DNA of 64,000 nt from Lachnospiraceae bacterium 3-1 (GTDB taxonomy: Bacteria; Bacillota; Clostridia; Lachnospirales; Lachnospiraceae). The stretch lies in assembly GCA_000403255.2 (NCBI GenBank), contig KE159572.1, forward strand, positions 81,001 through 145,000. The letters run 5' to 3'. The translations under genes and the position numbers were made by a program. How positions within the stretch are numbered: position 1 is the first letter of the stretch; every line of letters starts with the position of its first letter. Under the pieces are notes generated by a model. The model worked only from the letters and a program-made list of their open reading frames with translations. It was not told where the DNA came from and ran no database searches. This document shows positions 8,992-17,502 of the stretch, in pieces.

Positions 8992-9444
8992 ATGGAGGAA
9001 TTATTGGTTTTCGCATTTTTGTTAAATGAAGAAATAGTGACAATAGACGAATATAATAAAAGGCTCCATGAATTATTCCTTGCGAACCTTGAAAATGATG
9101 GATTACTGTATCTGGAATGGGAAACAGACATAAAAAAAGCCATAACCTATATAAGGATGCATGTTGACTATGATGCCCTTGACTATGGACAATTTGGCAG
9201 GATTTTAATGGGAAAGTTAAAGGTATGCTATAAAAATTGTCCTGACATAAAGAGTTTCGCTAACCATATGTATCATTTGTGGGAAAGCCTGCCAGGAAAT
9301 ATTCAAGAGAAAGAACCATTCTTTATTTTATGTTATGCAGATGACCCCTTGTCATGGGGAGATGAAAAGCAAACCAGAAATATCTATGAGCATATGCTGG
9401 ATTATTATGAGGATGAGAAGGATGGAACCAGCCAGGAGCTATAA
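8992..9444 (+). CDS. Conserved-looking protein of unknown function, 150 aa
   Basis: A mostly helical, acidic, soluble protein with no signal peptide or membrane segment. A recognisable C-terminal block reads SLPGNIQEKEPFFILCYADDPLSWG, of which LPGNIQEKEPFFILCYADD is the core, followed by a helix rich in Tyr and Asp. I do not recognise the family. ATG at 8992 with GGAGG at 8975-8979. Its position next to the hicAB remnant and far from housekeeping operons suggests an accessory gene; an immunity or small adaptor role would be a guess. The following 240 bp to the response regulator contain only short broken frames. Confidence 0.6.
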   Translation: MEELLVFAFLLNEEIVTIDEYNKRLHELFLANLENDGLLYLEWETDIKKAITYIRMHVDYDALDYGQFGRILMGKLKVCYKNCPDIKSFANHMYHLWESLPGNIQEKEPFFILCYADDPLSWGDEKQTRNIYEHMLDYYEDEKDGTSQEL

Positions 9445-9621
9445 AGGAGATAAGCCCATGAGAGAAGTAAATTAAGAAGCTGGAAAAGTAGTGATGGAAC
9501 ATTTCTTGTTGTGGGGAAAAGGTTCTGGCTGGACACGAAGCATAATATAAAAATCGGAGAGAAAAAATGAAAAAGGAATCTGTCATATCAAAGAAAATAC
9601 CATAAGATTTCTTAAGGTGTC

Positions 9622-9650
9622 TTGAAAAGCACAAAGGTAATTGATAGAAT
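9622..9650 (+). promoter_or_regulatory. Sigma-A promoter of the two-component/ABC operon
   Basis: TTGAAA (9622-9627), 17 bp, TAGAAT (9645-9650), 32 bp before the ATG at 9683. It is the likely start of the response regulator - kinase - permease - ATPase operon. Confidence 0.6.
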
Positions 9651-9682
9651 ATAAATAGTATTTTGAAATGGAGGGCATTTCA

Positions 9683-10372
9683 ATGGGAGAACCAAGGATT
9701 TTAATTGTAGAGGATGATGAAGCGGTAGCCCAGGGATTGGCAGACATTTTAAACGGGAGTGGTTATCAGACAGAGTGGTGCGAAAAATCCCAAAAGGTTT
9801 TGGAAATTTTGAAAAAGCAGCAAATGGATTTGATTTTATTGGATGTGAACCTGGGGGAAGAGAATGGTTATGACTTGTGTAAAAAAATTCGAGAGATTTC
9901 AGATCTTCCAGTCCTGTTTTTGACTGCTTATCAAAGTGAGATGGATGTGGTACGAGGATTTAAAGTGGGCGGTGACGATTATGTTACAAAGCCCTTTCGT
10001 ATGCAAGAGCTCTTGGTACGGGTACAGGCTCTGCTGCGACGTGCAAAACGGTCTGCTGGGCTTAAAATAATCTCAGGGGAACTGATTTATGATATGGGGA
10101 AGCATCAGGTATATCGGGGACAAGCTTTGTTGGGCCTTACGCCCATTGAATTGCAATTATTACAAAGTCTGTTGCTGGGCTGGCCCCATACACTAAGCCG
10201 AGAAAGGATTTTCAGTGAGGTTTGGGATAAGGATGGCTCATATGTAGATGAGAATACTTTAAGTGTTAATATCAGCAGGTTAAGAGATAAGCTTGGCACG
10301 TTCCATGGGGATGTCTACATAGAAACCGTACGAGGGATTGGTTATCGTTGGGCCGTGCATGTACAGAGATGA
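9683..10372 (+). CDS. OmpR/PhoB-family response regulator
   Basis: A 229-residue DNA-binding response regulator. The receiver domain has the acidic pair ED-D (residues 10-12), phospho-acceptor Asp54 in LLDVNLG, and the conserved Lys in DYVTKPF. The C-terminal winged helix ends with DVYIETVRGIGYRW, typical of OmpR members. I chose the ATG at 9683 because GGAGGG lies 8 nt upstream; an ATG five codons earlier overlaps that site. The kinase gene starts 10 bp after the stop and an ABC exporter-like pair follows, so the regulator most likely controls that transporter. Confidence 0.93.
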   Translation: MGEPRILIVEDDEAVAQGLADILNGSGYQTEWCEKSQKVLEILKKQQMDLILLDVNLGEENGYDLCKKIREISDLPVLFLTAYQSEMDVVRGFKVGGDDYVTKPFRMQELLVRVQALLRRAKRSAGLKIISGELIYDMGKHQVYRGQALLGLTPIELQLLQSLLLGWPHTLSRERIFSEVWDKDGSYVDENTLSVNISRLRDKLGTFHGDVYIETVRGIGYRWAVHVQR

Positions 10373-10382
10373 GAGTGGAAAA

Positions 10383-11351
10383 ATGGAAGAGAAAATCATA
10401 GCCTTGGTGGGAATCTTTATTACAACAGGGCTTTTTTTATTCGAGAGAAATCGGCGATATTTGCTGGAGCAAAAGATAGATCAGCTAGTCCATGAATTGG
10501 ACTGTTTTTTATTAAGTGGGGAAAGCAGCCTGGAGGAAACTTTAGAAGAGGGGAAGGTGGAGAACCTTAAGAATCAATTGGTGGCAGTAGAGGAACAGGC
10601 GAGGCATCAGAAAAAGTATTGGGAACAAAGGGAAAAGCGTCTGAACCAGTTTATGGAAAATATGGCCCATCAGATGAAAACCTCTCTTACTGCTTTGCAA
10701 ATTCGTATTGATTTGGCACAGGCGAAAGCGTCTCCTTCAGGGGTACAGGCAGAATTGGAGGAGGGTCAGAAATGTATGGCGCGACTGACGGGGGAAGTTG
10801 GGCGTATTCTAGAATGCAGCCAGCTTGCGGACCAGAAAATTAATATGTGGTTCGAACGGTGCGATGTGGAACAGATCATCCGTAGGACGGTAAACGTCCT
10901 TGCGCCGCTATGGAAGAAAAAGAAAGTGGATATTGTGCTGGAGCTTTCCGATATTTCTGGGGTTCCAGAACTCTATCTTGACAGCTATTGGTTTGCCCAG
11001 GCGTTGGAGAATGTGGTAAAAAATGCCATTGAGCATACCCCAGCAGGCTCAAAGGTTCATATTGCGGCTTGTGACCTTACCAACATTCTTGTGCTGGAGG
11101 TGACGGACGAAGGCCCTGGAATTGAAAAAGATGAGCTTTCTTGCCTGTTTGAGAGGTTTCACCGGGGAAGTTATGGGAAGGCAGGGTACGGCATTGGTTT
11201 GAGTATGGCCAGAGATATCCTAACGGCACATCATGGCAGTATTGAGGCAGAAAACCAAAGGGATGGCGGGGCATGTTTTCGCTTAGGAGTGCCGATTCTG
11301 GAGGGAAAAAGACCTTACGAAGCTGTAAGAGAAACTGTACGGGAATTGTAA
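10383..11351 (+). CDS. Sensor histidine kinase, small sensor type
   Basis: A 322-residue kinase with one N-terminal membrane helix (about residues 5-20), a short coiled coil, and no extracellular sensor domain. The H-box is in NMAHQMKTSLTALQ (about residue 98), followed by N-box NVVKNAIEHTP, G1 box DEGPGIEKDE, F box FERFHRG and G2 box GYGIGLSMA. The small input region and the neighbouring FtsX-type permease fit the pattern in which the permease itself acts as co-sensor, as for BceS-type kinases, though BceS has two helices. Start at ATG 10383, after GAGAGTGG. Confidence 0.9.
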   Translation: MEEKIIALVGIFITTGLFLFERNRRYLLEQKIDQLVHELDCFLLSGESSLEETLEEGKVENLKNQLVAVEEQARHQKKYWEQREKRLNQFMENMAHQMKTSLTALQIRIDLAQAKASPSGVQAELEEGQKCMARLTGEVGRILECSQLADQKINMWFERCDVEQIIRRTVNVLAPLWKKKKVDIVLELSDISGVPELYLDSYWFAQALENVVKNAIEHTPAGSKVHIAACDLTNILVLEVTDEGPGIEKDELSCLFERFHRGSYGKAGYGIGLSMARDILTAHHGSIEAENQRDGGACFRLGVPILEGKRPYEAVRETVREL

Positions 11352-11388
11352 GGATGGCATGTTACCATAGAATTAGGAGGTGGCAAAC

Positions 11389-14028
11389 ATGCATGATTAT
11401 TTACTGGATATTGCATATAACGGTTTGAAGGGAAAGAGGAGAAGTAGCATATATCTGTTTCTGGCCTGTTTTCTATCCGTCACATTTGCTGTGCTCAATG
11501 TAAGTATTACGGGGAGCCTGAATCGAACCCGCAAAGAGCTGCGCTATACGATGTATGGGGAGTGGAATGTGGCAATTTATAACCAAGATCCCTTAACTAC
11601 CGTTTTACAGGATAAGCGCATTCAGAGATATGGGACAGCTCAAGTATATGGGAATCTATTGGATGACAAAGAGACAGTTCTTACAGGAATCGGAACATTG
11701 GATGATTCTTTGCGTGCGTTAGGGCATCTTGAAGTGGAAAGCGGTAAATTTCCAACAGAAGATAACGAGATTGCTGTAGAGGCGGATGTGTTAAGCGATC
11801 TGGGATACGATTATGAACTAGGGCAGACCTTAACCCTGCGGATTATGGACAAAAAGCGAATGGATGAGCAGGAGAAGGTTAAGAACAAAGATCAGGAGGT
11901 TGTAGAAAAAGACACAGAAGCAGCCAGAGATGATGGAACTATAGTCAAAGAATACATCCTCTGCGGTGTGCTACGGGAATACACAGGGTTGTGGAACCGT
12001 GGGACGAAAGGGACGATGCTGGCAGGGGCCTGTGTCACTGAAAATGCGGCAAAGGAGATTGGCGCTCCTTGTTCCTATCAATATTTCTTATCTTTGGAAC
12101 AAGGGGTGTCTCATGGATTTTTCCAGCAATTGAAAAAAGATTATAACAATACGGTAGAAAACACTTCTGCCTATGGGGTGTTGGCAAAGGAAGAATACCA
12201 TTACTTCAATCTTGCTTTGATTTTAATGATAACGATTGTAGCGGTCATTGTTATCTATTCTATCCAATTAAAGGAGCAGATGCGTTCCATTCAATTATTC
12301 CGAGCCATCGGCGTAACCAAAAAGCAGCTTTCCACTGTGATTTTTTATGAGACTATGTTGGTTCTGCTTCCTGCTGCCCTGGGTGGGATTGCAGCAGGAA
12401 GCTTGGCTACTTGGGGATTACTCTTTAGCTTGATGAAGAAAAGTTCCAGGGTTTTTTCTATTTCTATTCCTGTAGCGTTGATTGGGGGGATATTGCTGCT
12501 CTTGTTTGGGGCTGTTTTTGGTACTCGGTTTGCAATTTTTCATGTTTCCCTAAGAGGGCGGCTGTCTACGCAAAAGCGGCTTTTGTCAGGAAGGAGGAAA
12601 AGGGGACAAAAGCGGTTGGGGAGGCTGCTTCTTTCTTCGGCTAGCATGTTAGCGGTTATCTTTTCCTATGTGGAGTCTCTGTCTCCAATTTATATGGATG
12701 ATTTATGGTCCTACGTGAGTTCTTATACTATTAGCAGCAATAGCAAGGGAACACAGACTGCCTTTGCCACAGATACATATATCGAAAGCATACAATCTCT
12801 GCCTGGAGTCGAGAAAGTAGTAGCGTGGCGGCAATTGTCTGGCACATTAGAATTTGCAGGAATGGAGGAAAATCCTTTCTGTTCTTTGCTGGCAGCACAG
12901 CCATGGGCCACCGGAAAAATTGAAGGAACGAACCCCAAAGGGCTGCAATGCTTCGTTTTTGGAGTTGCCGAGGATAATTGGGACATGTTTTTCCGATATG
13001 CAAAAGAAGAGATTGACCTGGAGAAATTCAGGGAGGGGAAATCGGCTCTTTTGTACATTCCTTTCAACACAGAAGGAGGCGTTGCGCTGGACGGGGAATT
13101 GTACCAGGATTTTGGTGTTGCGCCAGGGGATACCATAACTGTAACCTCCTATGGATGTGGAGAATTGTCAAAGAATGGGTCTGGGCTCATTGCCACGGAG
13201 AATGGAAATATGCCCTATGAGGAGTACCAGGAGCTGATGGAAACCAGTAAGGTGAAGGCCCAGGTTGCGGGGATTATTACGGAAGATTTACTGGAAGTGG
13301 CATATCTGAACCTTTCGCCCCATTATTATGCAGTGATTGTCTCCGATGCATTTGCTCAAAAACTAACGGAAGCGGACAAGGACGGAATTTGGCTCTATGA
13401 TGGAATCTGGAGCAATCAGGAATATGGATATAGCCTTGTATCTGTTTATACTGGGATGGATGCCGGATATCTCTCCACAGATTATTTGATGGCAAAGTCA
13501 GCAGCAGAGAGCCACCTGGAATTTTCTAACCAGCGGGAACAAAATACCGCATATCGGCAGGAAGCAGTACAGACATTGCTCCATATCTGGATCGGTGGAA
13601 TATGTATTTTTTTAATTTTAGTTTTGATTTCGTTGAATATAGAAATGCTTGATGGATTGACACGGAAAAGATCTTTTGCGTTGCTCCAGGCCATAGGGAT
13701 GTCACGATGGCAGCTACGGATTCGCTTGGCGAAAAAGGGGGCTCTTTTAAGCCTAGCCGCCTGCTTGATGGGACATGTGGGATACTTTTTATATTTTATC
13801 ATAAAACAGATCGGAACTTACCGCAGGTTTGTGACAGAATTCGAATATGCAGGATCCTTTATCAAGCTGTTGGAAGAACAATGGGAAGCATCTTATCTGC
13901 AAGCGGGTTGGAGTCTGCCTATGCATCTTACATTCTGTGTTTTTGGCATGGCTTGTGTATTTTTCTTGTTCTTTGGACCAAAAAACCGGGTATTGAAAGG
14001 AAATATCAGTGAAAGTATGTCTGAATGA
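11389..14028 (+). CDS. FtsX/MacB-type ABC permease, large two-domain
   Basis: An 879-residue membrane protein with an N-terminal helix (about residues 20-40), a long extracellular region, three helices near 270-395 (first FtsX domain, including QLKEQMRSIQLFRAIGVTKK), a helix near 420, a second extracellular region of ~300 residues, and a last set of helices near 740-870 (second FtsX domain, with RKRSFALLQAIGMSRWQ). The repeated RAIG/QAIG motif marks the two halves. It likely extracts or exports a peptide or lipid-like antibiotic with the ATPase encoded 12 bp downstream. The ATG at 11389 has AGGAGG 9 nt upstream. Confidence 0.88.
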   Translation: MHDYLLDIAYNGLKGKRRSSIYLFLACFLSVTFAVLNVSITGSLNRTRKELRYTMYGEWNVAIYNQDPLTTVLQDKRIQRYGTAQVYGNLLDDKETVLTGIGTLDDSLRALGHLEVESGKFPTEDNEIAVEADVLSDLGYDYELGQTLTLRIMDKKRMDEQEKVKNKDQEVVEKDTEAARDDGTIVKEYILCGVLREYTGLWNRGTKGTMLAGACVTENAAKEIGAPCSYQYFLSLEQGVSHGFFQQLKKDYNNTVENTSAYGVLAKEEYHYFNLALILMITIVAVIVIYSIQLKEQMRSIQLFRAIGVTKKQLSTVIFYETMLVLLPAALGGIAAGSLATWGLLFSLMKKSSRVFSISIPVALIGGILLLLFGAVFGTRFAIFHVSLRGRLSTQKRLLSGRRKRGQKRLGRLLLSSASMLAVIFSYVESLSPIYMDDLWSYVSSYTISSNSKGTQTAFATDTYIESIQSLPGVEKVVAWRQLSGTLEFAGMEENPFCSLLAAQPWATGKIEGTNPKGLQCFVFGVAEDNWDMFFRYAKEEIDLEKFREGKSALLYIPFNTEGGVALDGELYQDFGVAPGDTITVTSYGCGELSKNGSGLIATENGNMPYEEYQELMETSKVKAQVAGIITEDLLEVAYLNLSPHYYAVIVSDAFAQKLTEADKDGIWLYDGIWSNQEYGYSLVSVYTGMDAGYLSTDYLMAKSAAESHLEFSNQREQNTAYRQEAVQTLLHIWIGGICIFLILVLISLNIEMLDGLTRKRSFALLQAIGMSRWQLRIRLAKKGALLSLAACLMGHVGYFLYFIIKQIGTYRRFVTEFEYAGSFIKLLEEQWEASYLQAGWSLPMHLTFCVFGMACVFFLFFGPKNRVLKGNISESMSE

Positions 14029-14040
14029 GGAGGGAATGGG

Positions 14041-14712
14041 ATGGATATCATTTTAAGGACGGAAAATATATGGAAGACTTATGAAACATCTTCTGTTAAG
14101 GTAAATGCGCTCAATGGGATAGATTTGGCCTTTGCGAAGGGGAAATTTTATGCGGTGATTGGCAGAAGCGGTTCTGGGAAATCGACGCTTTTGAATATCT
14201 TGAGTGGGCTGGACGCACCCACCAAAGGGAAGGTATATTTTGAAGGGAAGGATCTGTCAGAATATTCAGATGGAAAAATGGCCATTTTCCGCAGAAGACA
14301 TATGGGTTTTGTGTTTCAACAGTACAACTTGATAGAGGAGTACAATGTGCTGGAGAATATCTGCATGCCAGTAAAGCTAGACCAGAGGAAACCAGATCCT
14401 GAATTTTTACATACTATACTTAAAACGCTAGGTCTTTTGGATAAACAGAAGAAATACGTGGGAGAGCTGTCAGGAGGGGAACAACAGAGAGTGGCTATTG
14501 CTCGTTCCATCCTGTCCAAGCCGAAAATTATTTTTGCTGATGAGCCGACAGGAAATCTGGATAAAAAGACAGCTTTTGAAACCCTTAAGCTTCTTATGGA
14601 AAGTGCAAAAAAATTTGGACAGACATTGATTATGGTTACCCATGACCTTGAAATTGCAAGGATGTCGGAGGTAATCATAACCATTGAGGATGGAAGGGTA
14701 GTCAGCGGATGA
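14041..14712 (+). CDS. ABC transporter ATP-binding protein (LolD/MacB/BceA type)
   Basis: A 223-residue ATPase with Walker A GRSGSGKST (about residues 41-49), Q-loop in VFQQYNLIEEYNVLEN, signature LSGGEQQRVAIARSIL, Walker B IIFADEPTGNLD and the switch His in VTHDLE. The sequence belongs to the family that powers FtsX-type permeases. It closes the operon with the permease, kinase and regulator. The 218 bp after the stop contain the promoter of the alarmone synthetase gene. Confidence 0.95.
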   Translation: MDIILRTENIWKTYETSSVKVNALNGIDLAFAKGKFYAVIGRSGSGKSTLLNILSGLDAPTKGKVYFEGKDLSEYSDGKMAIFRRRHMGFVFQQYNLIEEYNVLENICMPVKLDQRKPDPEFLHTILKTLGLLDKQKKYVGELSGGEQQRVAIARSILSKPKIIFADEPTGNLDKKTAFETLKLLMESAKKFGQTLIMVTHDLEIARMSEVIITIEDGRVVSG

Positions 14713-14839
14713 AGAAAAATAAGCGAATGATAGTGTCAGGCATAGGCAGAAAAGTTGCGAATAATCGTATCCTAAAGATTGATTTCACACAATTTTAAGA
14801 TTTTTTATAACAAATTTTTATCTTTTTCTGCATAAAGTT

Positions 14840-14848
14840 TGGTATAAT
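14840..14848 (+). promoter_or_regulatory. Extended -10 promoter of the alarmone synthetase gene
   Basis: TGGTATAAT at 14840-14848 is a perfect extended -10 element. No good -35 is seen 17 bp upstream, which is common for extended -10 promoters. The leader to the ATG at 14931 is about 75 nt. Confidence 0.5.
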
Positions 14849-14930
14849 TTCCTTTGAGGAGCCTTGAAAGATTGCTGGAGGGACTCGAAAGCAGAGTGAT
14901 GATAACATTGAGGAGGAAGAGTAACAATCA

Positions 14931-15587
14931 ATGACAAACGAGGAATATTATACGTTTATTCAGCCTTATGCAGATGCCAGTGAAGTGCTGCTTGCCAGGC
15001 TGAATGTGTTAAAGCATAATCTGTATAGTGAATCAGCCGGACAGCCCATCCATACGATTCAAAACCGGATTAAGGAAAAGGACAGCATGGAAGGAAAGCT
15101 TAAGAAAAAGAAGAAAGAACCTACCGTCATGAACGCGAAGGACTATTTGCAGGATATTGCGGGGATACGGGTAATCTGTTATTTTGTTGAGGATATTTAT
15201 AATCTTGCGGACGCTTTAAAGCGACAAACAGATTTGATTGTAATTCGGGAATGTGATTATATTTCTGACCCTAAGCCCAATGGATACCGGAGTTACCACA
15301 TTATTGTGGGAGTTCCGGTATACTGTCTGGACGGAATGGAATACTTTCCGGTGGAAATCCAATTTCGCACCATGTCAATGGATTTTTGGGCAAGCATGGA
15401 ACATCGTGTCCTTTATAAAATGGAACGGGATGACAGGGAGAAGATAGCGGCAGAATTAAAAGAGTATGCAGAGAATTTGGTAAACATTGAAAGACGATTT
15501 GCCCAATATAGCCATGGGCTGGGAGAGCATATACCGGCAATATCCACAGGAAAAGAGAATGAGGAAGCCATGCTTTGGAATGCATAA
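14931..15587 (+). CDS. Small alarmone synthetase, (p)ppGpp synthetase (YjbM/RelQ type)
   Basis: A 218-residue cytoplasmic enzyme with only the synthetase domain of RelA/SpoT. It transfers pyrophosphate from ATP to GDP or GTP to make (p)ppGpp. Hallmarks are the block DYLQDIAGIRVICYFVEDIY (about residues 65-84), the G-loop-like SDPKPNGYRSYH (about 108-119) and the catalytic EIQFRTMSMDFWASMEH (about 139-155). There is no HD hydrolase or TGS domain, so hydrolysis must come from a long Rel elsewhere. The retron remnant starts 26 bp downstream. Confidence 0.92.
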   Translation: MTNEEYYTFIQPYADASEVLLARLNVLKHNLYSESAGQPIHTIQNRIKEKDSMEGKLKKKKKEPTVMNAKDYLQDIAGIRVICYFVEDIYNLADALKRQTDLIVIRECDYISDPKPNGYRSYHIIVGVPVYCLDGMEYFPVEIQFRTMSMDFWASMEHRVLYKMERDDREKIAAELKEYAENLVNIERRFAQYSHGLGEHIPAISTGKENEEAMLWNA

Positions 15588-15612
15588 CCATGGTAAGAAA
15601 AGAGTACGAGTG

Positions 15613-16401
15613 ATGAAAGAAGAATCAATACAGGCATCTATGGTGAAATTTTATGAGGAAAATAATATTCATCCTGAAAGATATACAGATAGCATGGAAA
15701 AACATTATTTGGAAGGCTTGTAATGGTGAAATAGGCAAAGACCAATTGGTAGAGGCATATAGTAAAGTTGCCTTAGAGAAAGTTACCCAGATGGAGACCA
15801 TTGTTTTTGCTGATGATATTGTGGCTACTGGAGTTACCCTGAAAGGAACCATCAAGGGGTTATTTTGAAAGATTTCCCAAAGATAATTTTTTATTCTATA
15901 GGAAAGACCTTGTCACGCTAACGCGTGAAAGTATCTTTCCTATAGAATAAAAAAGCTCTTATCGCACTGCGGCGGGGATGAAATCTGTCGCAAAGCGACC
16001 CGCCGCAGGCGGAGAATCCTGCAAAGCAGGATTCTTTCTTGCATACAAAATTTTTTGCCACAGGCGTTTTGGCAACCAAGCGAGGGGAACGGTTCATTGG
16101 GAGCTTAAAGAAAGAAGCCGAAAGCGCTGTTTTGAAATATGAAGAACAGGTAGGAAGAGACGAAAATGGAAAAAGCTATGTGATGGGATATGAAGAGAGT
16201 AAGTTACTAGTGGGATTTCATTATGAAACCCCAAACAATACATTGTGTACATTCTGGCGGCATGGAGAAAAACATGTTCCGCTGTTTGCAAGGAGTGGAA
16301 ATCAGAGGATATCGTTACAGGAAATTATCAACAAGAGGAAAAAGAAGCGTAAAAATGCATATAAGATAGCATCCGTCGAGGTAAAAAATGAAAGTCAGTG
16401 A
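15613..16401 (+). pseudogene. Broken phosphoribosyltransferase-like retron effector gene
   Basis: Three frames must be joined to read one protein. From ATG 15613 one reads SIQASMVKFYEENNIHPERY and a stop at 15721. In the next frame follows EIGKDQLVEAYSKV and TIVFADDIVATGVTLKG, which has the look of a PRPP-binding loop. After one more frame change comes YFERFPKDN, where the palindromic repeat at 15887-16034 interrupts the gene. Past the repeat the frame continues to 16401 with LVGFHYETPNNTLCTFWRHG and PLFAR, which resembles the C-terminal PRTase-CE type domain seen in defence loci. At least two frameshifts and one insertion make it non-functional. Its place upstream of the winged-helix gene and retron RNA supports a retron effector role. 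Confidence 0.65.
15887..16034. repeat. Dispersed palindromic repeat, copy 1, with GC-rich hairpin extension
   Basis: Arms TTTTTTATTCTATAGGAAAG (15887-15906) and its perfect complement (15935-15954) enclose an inner hairpin TCACGC-TAAC-GCGTGA. A 3' extension follows: GCGGCGGGG paired with CCCGCCGC around a GTCGC-AAA-GCGAC hairpin, then GAATCCTGC-AAA-GCAGGATTC (16014-16034). The element sits inside the effector pseudogene, so it moved there after the gene existed. Copies 3, 4, 5 and 6 share the core; copy 2 is degenerate. Confidence 0.85.
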
Positions 16402-16684
16402 AAAGATGATTTTGACGTACATTAATAAATACAAGGAGATGAATTTTGATATTTTAAGTAAGGAGCTTGGGCTTCCAGTGAGTTCTTTATTGGGAGTGGC
16501 AGATGGGTTATTACAGAATGGGTATATCAAAAGCGTGGACCAGGAGTTTTTTGTCACAGAAAAGGGGAAAAAGGAAGCGTATGGGTTCTGGAATGAAATC
16601 AGCATCGTGGAAGAGGAGGACACAAAACAAGATTTTTCGTGGGACGAATTGTATATTCCCAAAAATTTCCTAGAAAAAATATAG
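16388..16684 (+). CDS. Small winged-helix protein, retron accessory
   Basis: A 98-residue protein whose pattern fits a winged helix: helix with MILTYINKYKEMNFDILSKE, recognition-like helix in LPVSSLLGVADGLLQNGYI, and a wing around KSVDQEFFVTEKGKKEAY. The tail is acidic. Its ATG overlaps the last 14 bp of the effector gene in another frame, so the two were translationally linked. The frame is intact. One described class of retrons pairs the reverse transcriptase with a phosphoribosyltransferase-like effector and a winged-helix protein, and the arrangement here fits that description as I recall it. It could also still bind DNA by itself. Confidence 0.65.
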   Translation: MKVSEKMILTYINKYKEMNFDILSKELGLPVSSLLGVADGLLQNGYIKSVDQEFFVTEKGKKEAYGFWNEISIVEEEDTKQDFSWDELYIPKNFLEKI

Positions 16685-16710
16685 AAAGAAAAGATATTTG
16701 TGATATAATG

Positions 16711-16870
16711 TAGCAGGAGCGGCTGGATTGGGGTGTATTCGCCTCCTTGAAAAAAGGTACTAACATTGTAGTGTGGCTGAATTGCTCGCCTGGAAAAACG
16801 TCGGCTTACAACACAGCCACACTACATGATGTTTTGGATGAGATTTATTTTATGAGGCAGCCGCTCTATT
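16711..16870 (+). ncRNA. Retron msr-msd non-coding RNA
   Basis: Terminal repeats a1 GAGCGGCTG (16717-16725) and a2 CAGCCGCTC (16858-16866) are perfectly complementary. Between them are two short msr hairpins, GGGGTG-TATT-CGCCTCC (about 16730-16746) and CCTT-GAAAA-AAGG (16745-16757 region), then a long msd stem TGTAGTGTGGCTG (16767-16779) pairing perfectly with CAGCCACACTACA (16814-16826) around a 34-nt loop. A -10 box TATAAT lies at 16704-16709. The a2 repeat ends 15 bp before the reverse transcriptase start. An AGC trinucleotide near a1 could supply the priming guanosine. The order a1 - msr - msd - a2 - RT is the standard retron plan. Boundaries are approximate to 5-10 nt. Confidence 0.8.
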
Positions 16871-16881
16871 TTGGAGAACAC

Positions 16882-17410
16882 ATGGAAAAGGAAATTTACA
16901 TAAGAAGATTCAAGAAAGTACACGCAGGAATATATCAATGTATGTGCAGAATATGCTGCCAATCTGTTTAATAAAAATTTACCAGTGATATTTGATGGAT
17001 ATCATTTGTATCGTGTGCTTAAGATGGAGAATATAGATCCTGATTTTTGTCAGGAATTTACAATTACTGGAAAAAGAGGAAAGACCAGAAGGATATCTGC
17101 TCCTAGCAGGAGTTTAAAGATAAGGCAGCGATGGGTCTTAGACCATATTTTGTATCAAATTTCAGTGGCTGAGTGTTGTGAGGGTTTTTTGAAAAATCAT
17201 TCTATTTGCACCAATGCAAAAAATCATATTGGATACAACCAGAGCCTGAATCTGGATATCAAAGATTTTTTTCCAAGCATCACACAGGATAGAGTGTTTC
17301 AAGTATTTCATGAAATGGGATATAGTACAGATGCCGCAAGAGGGTTGGCTTCTCTTTGCTGTCATGAGGGCAAATTACCCCAAGAATTAAATGAGATATT
17401 ATGGGAATGA
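16882..17410 (+). pseudogene. Truncated and frameshifted retron reverse transcriptase
   Basis: The gene begins at ATG 16882, after GGAG at 16873-16876. MEKEIYIRRFKK is followed by one extra base in the A-rich run at 16911-16919, after which the frame continues TQEYINVCAEYAANLFNKN and LPVIFDGYHLYRVL. The finger region has TGKRGKTRRISAPS, the retron hallmark NAXXH as NAKNH, and the first catalytic Asp in LNLDIKDFFPSI. The protein then stops: after CCHEGKLPQ, where the family has GAPTSP, come eight unrelated residues and a stop. The YADD catalytic pair and the C-terminal VTG motif are missing, and about 170 of the usual ~320 residues remain. The enzyme must be inactive unless supplied by another RT. 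Confidence 0.85.
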
Positions 17411-17428
17411 AGCAGAGCAGGCAAATAA

Positions 17429-17458
17429 TTGATTTTAGGGGGGAAAGCATGGTATAAT
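17429..17458 (+). promoter_or_regulatory. Sigma-A promoter of the HD-GYP gene
   Basis: TTGATT (17429-17434), 18 bp, TATAAT (17453-17458) with a TGG before the -10 that also makes it an extended -10 element. The start codon is 44 bp downstream. It reads out of the retron remnant into the next gene. Confidence 0.6.
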
Positions 17459-17502
17459 AGCCCAGAATAATTTCGTATAGAACAAGCGCCAAAGGAGAAG
17501 CC

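Noticed and set aside
15887..15954. Palindromic repeats as intrinsic terminators
   Set aside because: The T-tract is on the 5' side and the A-tract on the 3' side of each copy on both strands, so no U-run follows the hairpin. True terminators stand beside copies 2, 4 and 5.
16747..16971. 74-codon frame beginning MKKGTNIVVWLN upstream of the reverse transcriptase
   Set aside because: It runs through the msr hairpins, msd stem and a2 repeat; its last part is just the RT start in its own frame before the frameshift. The RNA explains the sequence better.
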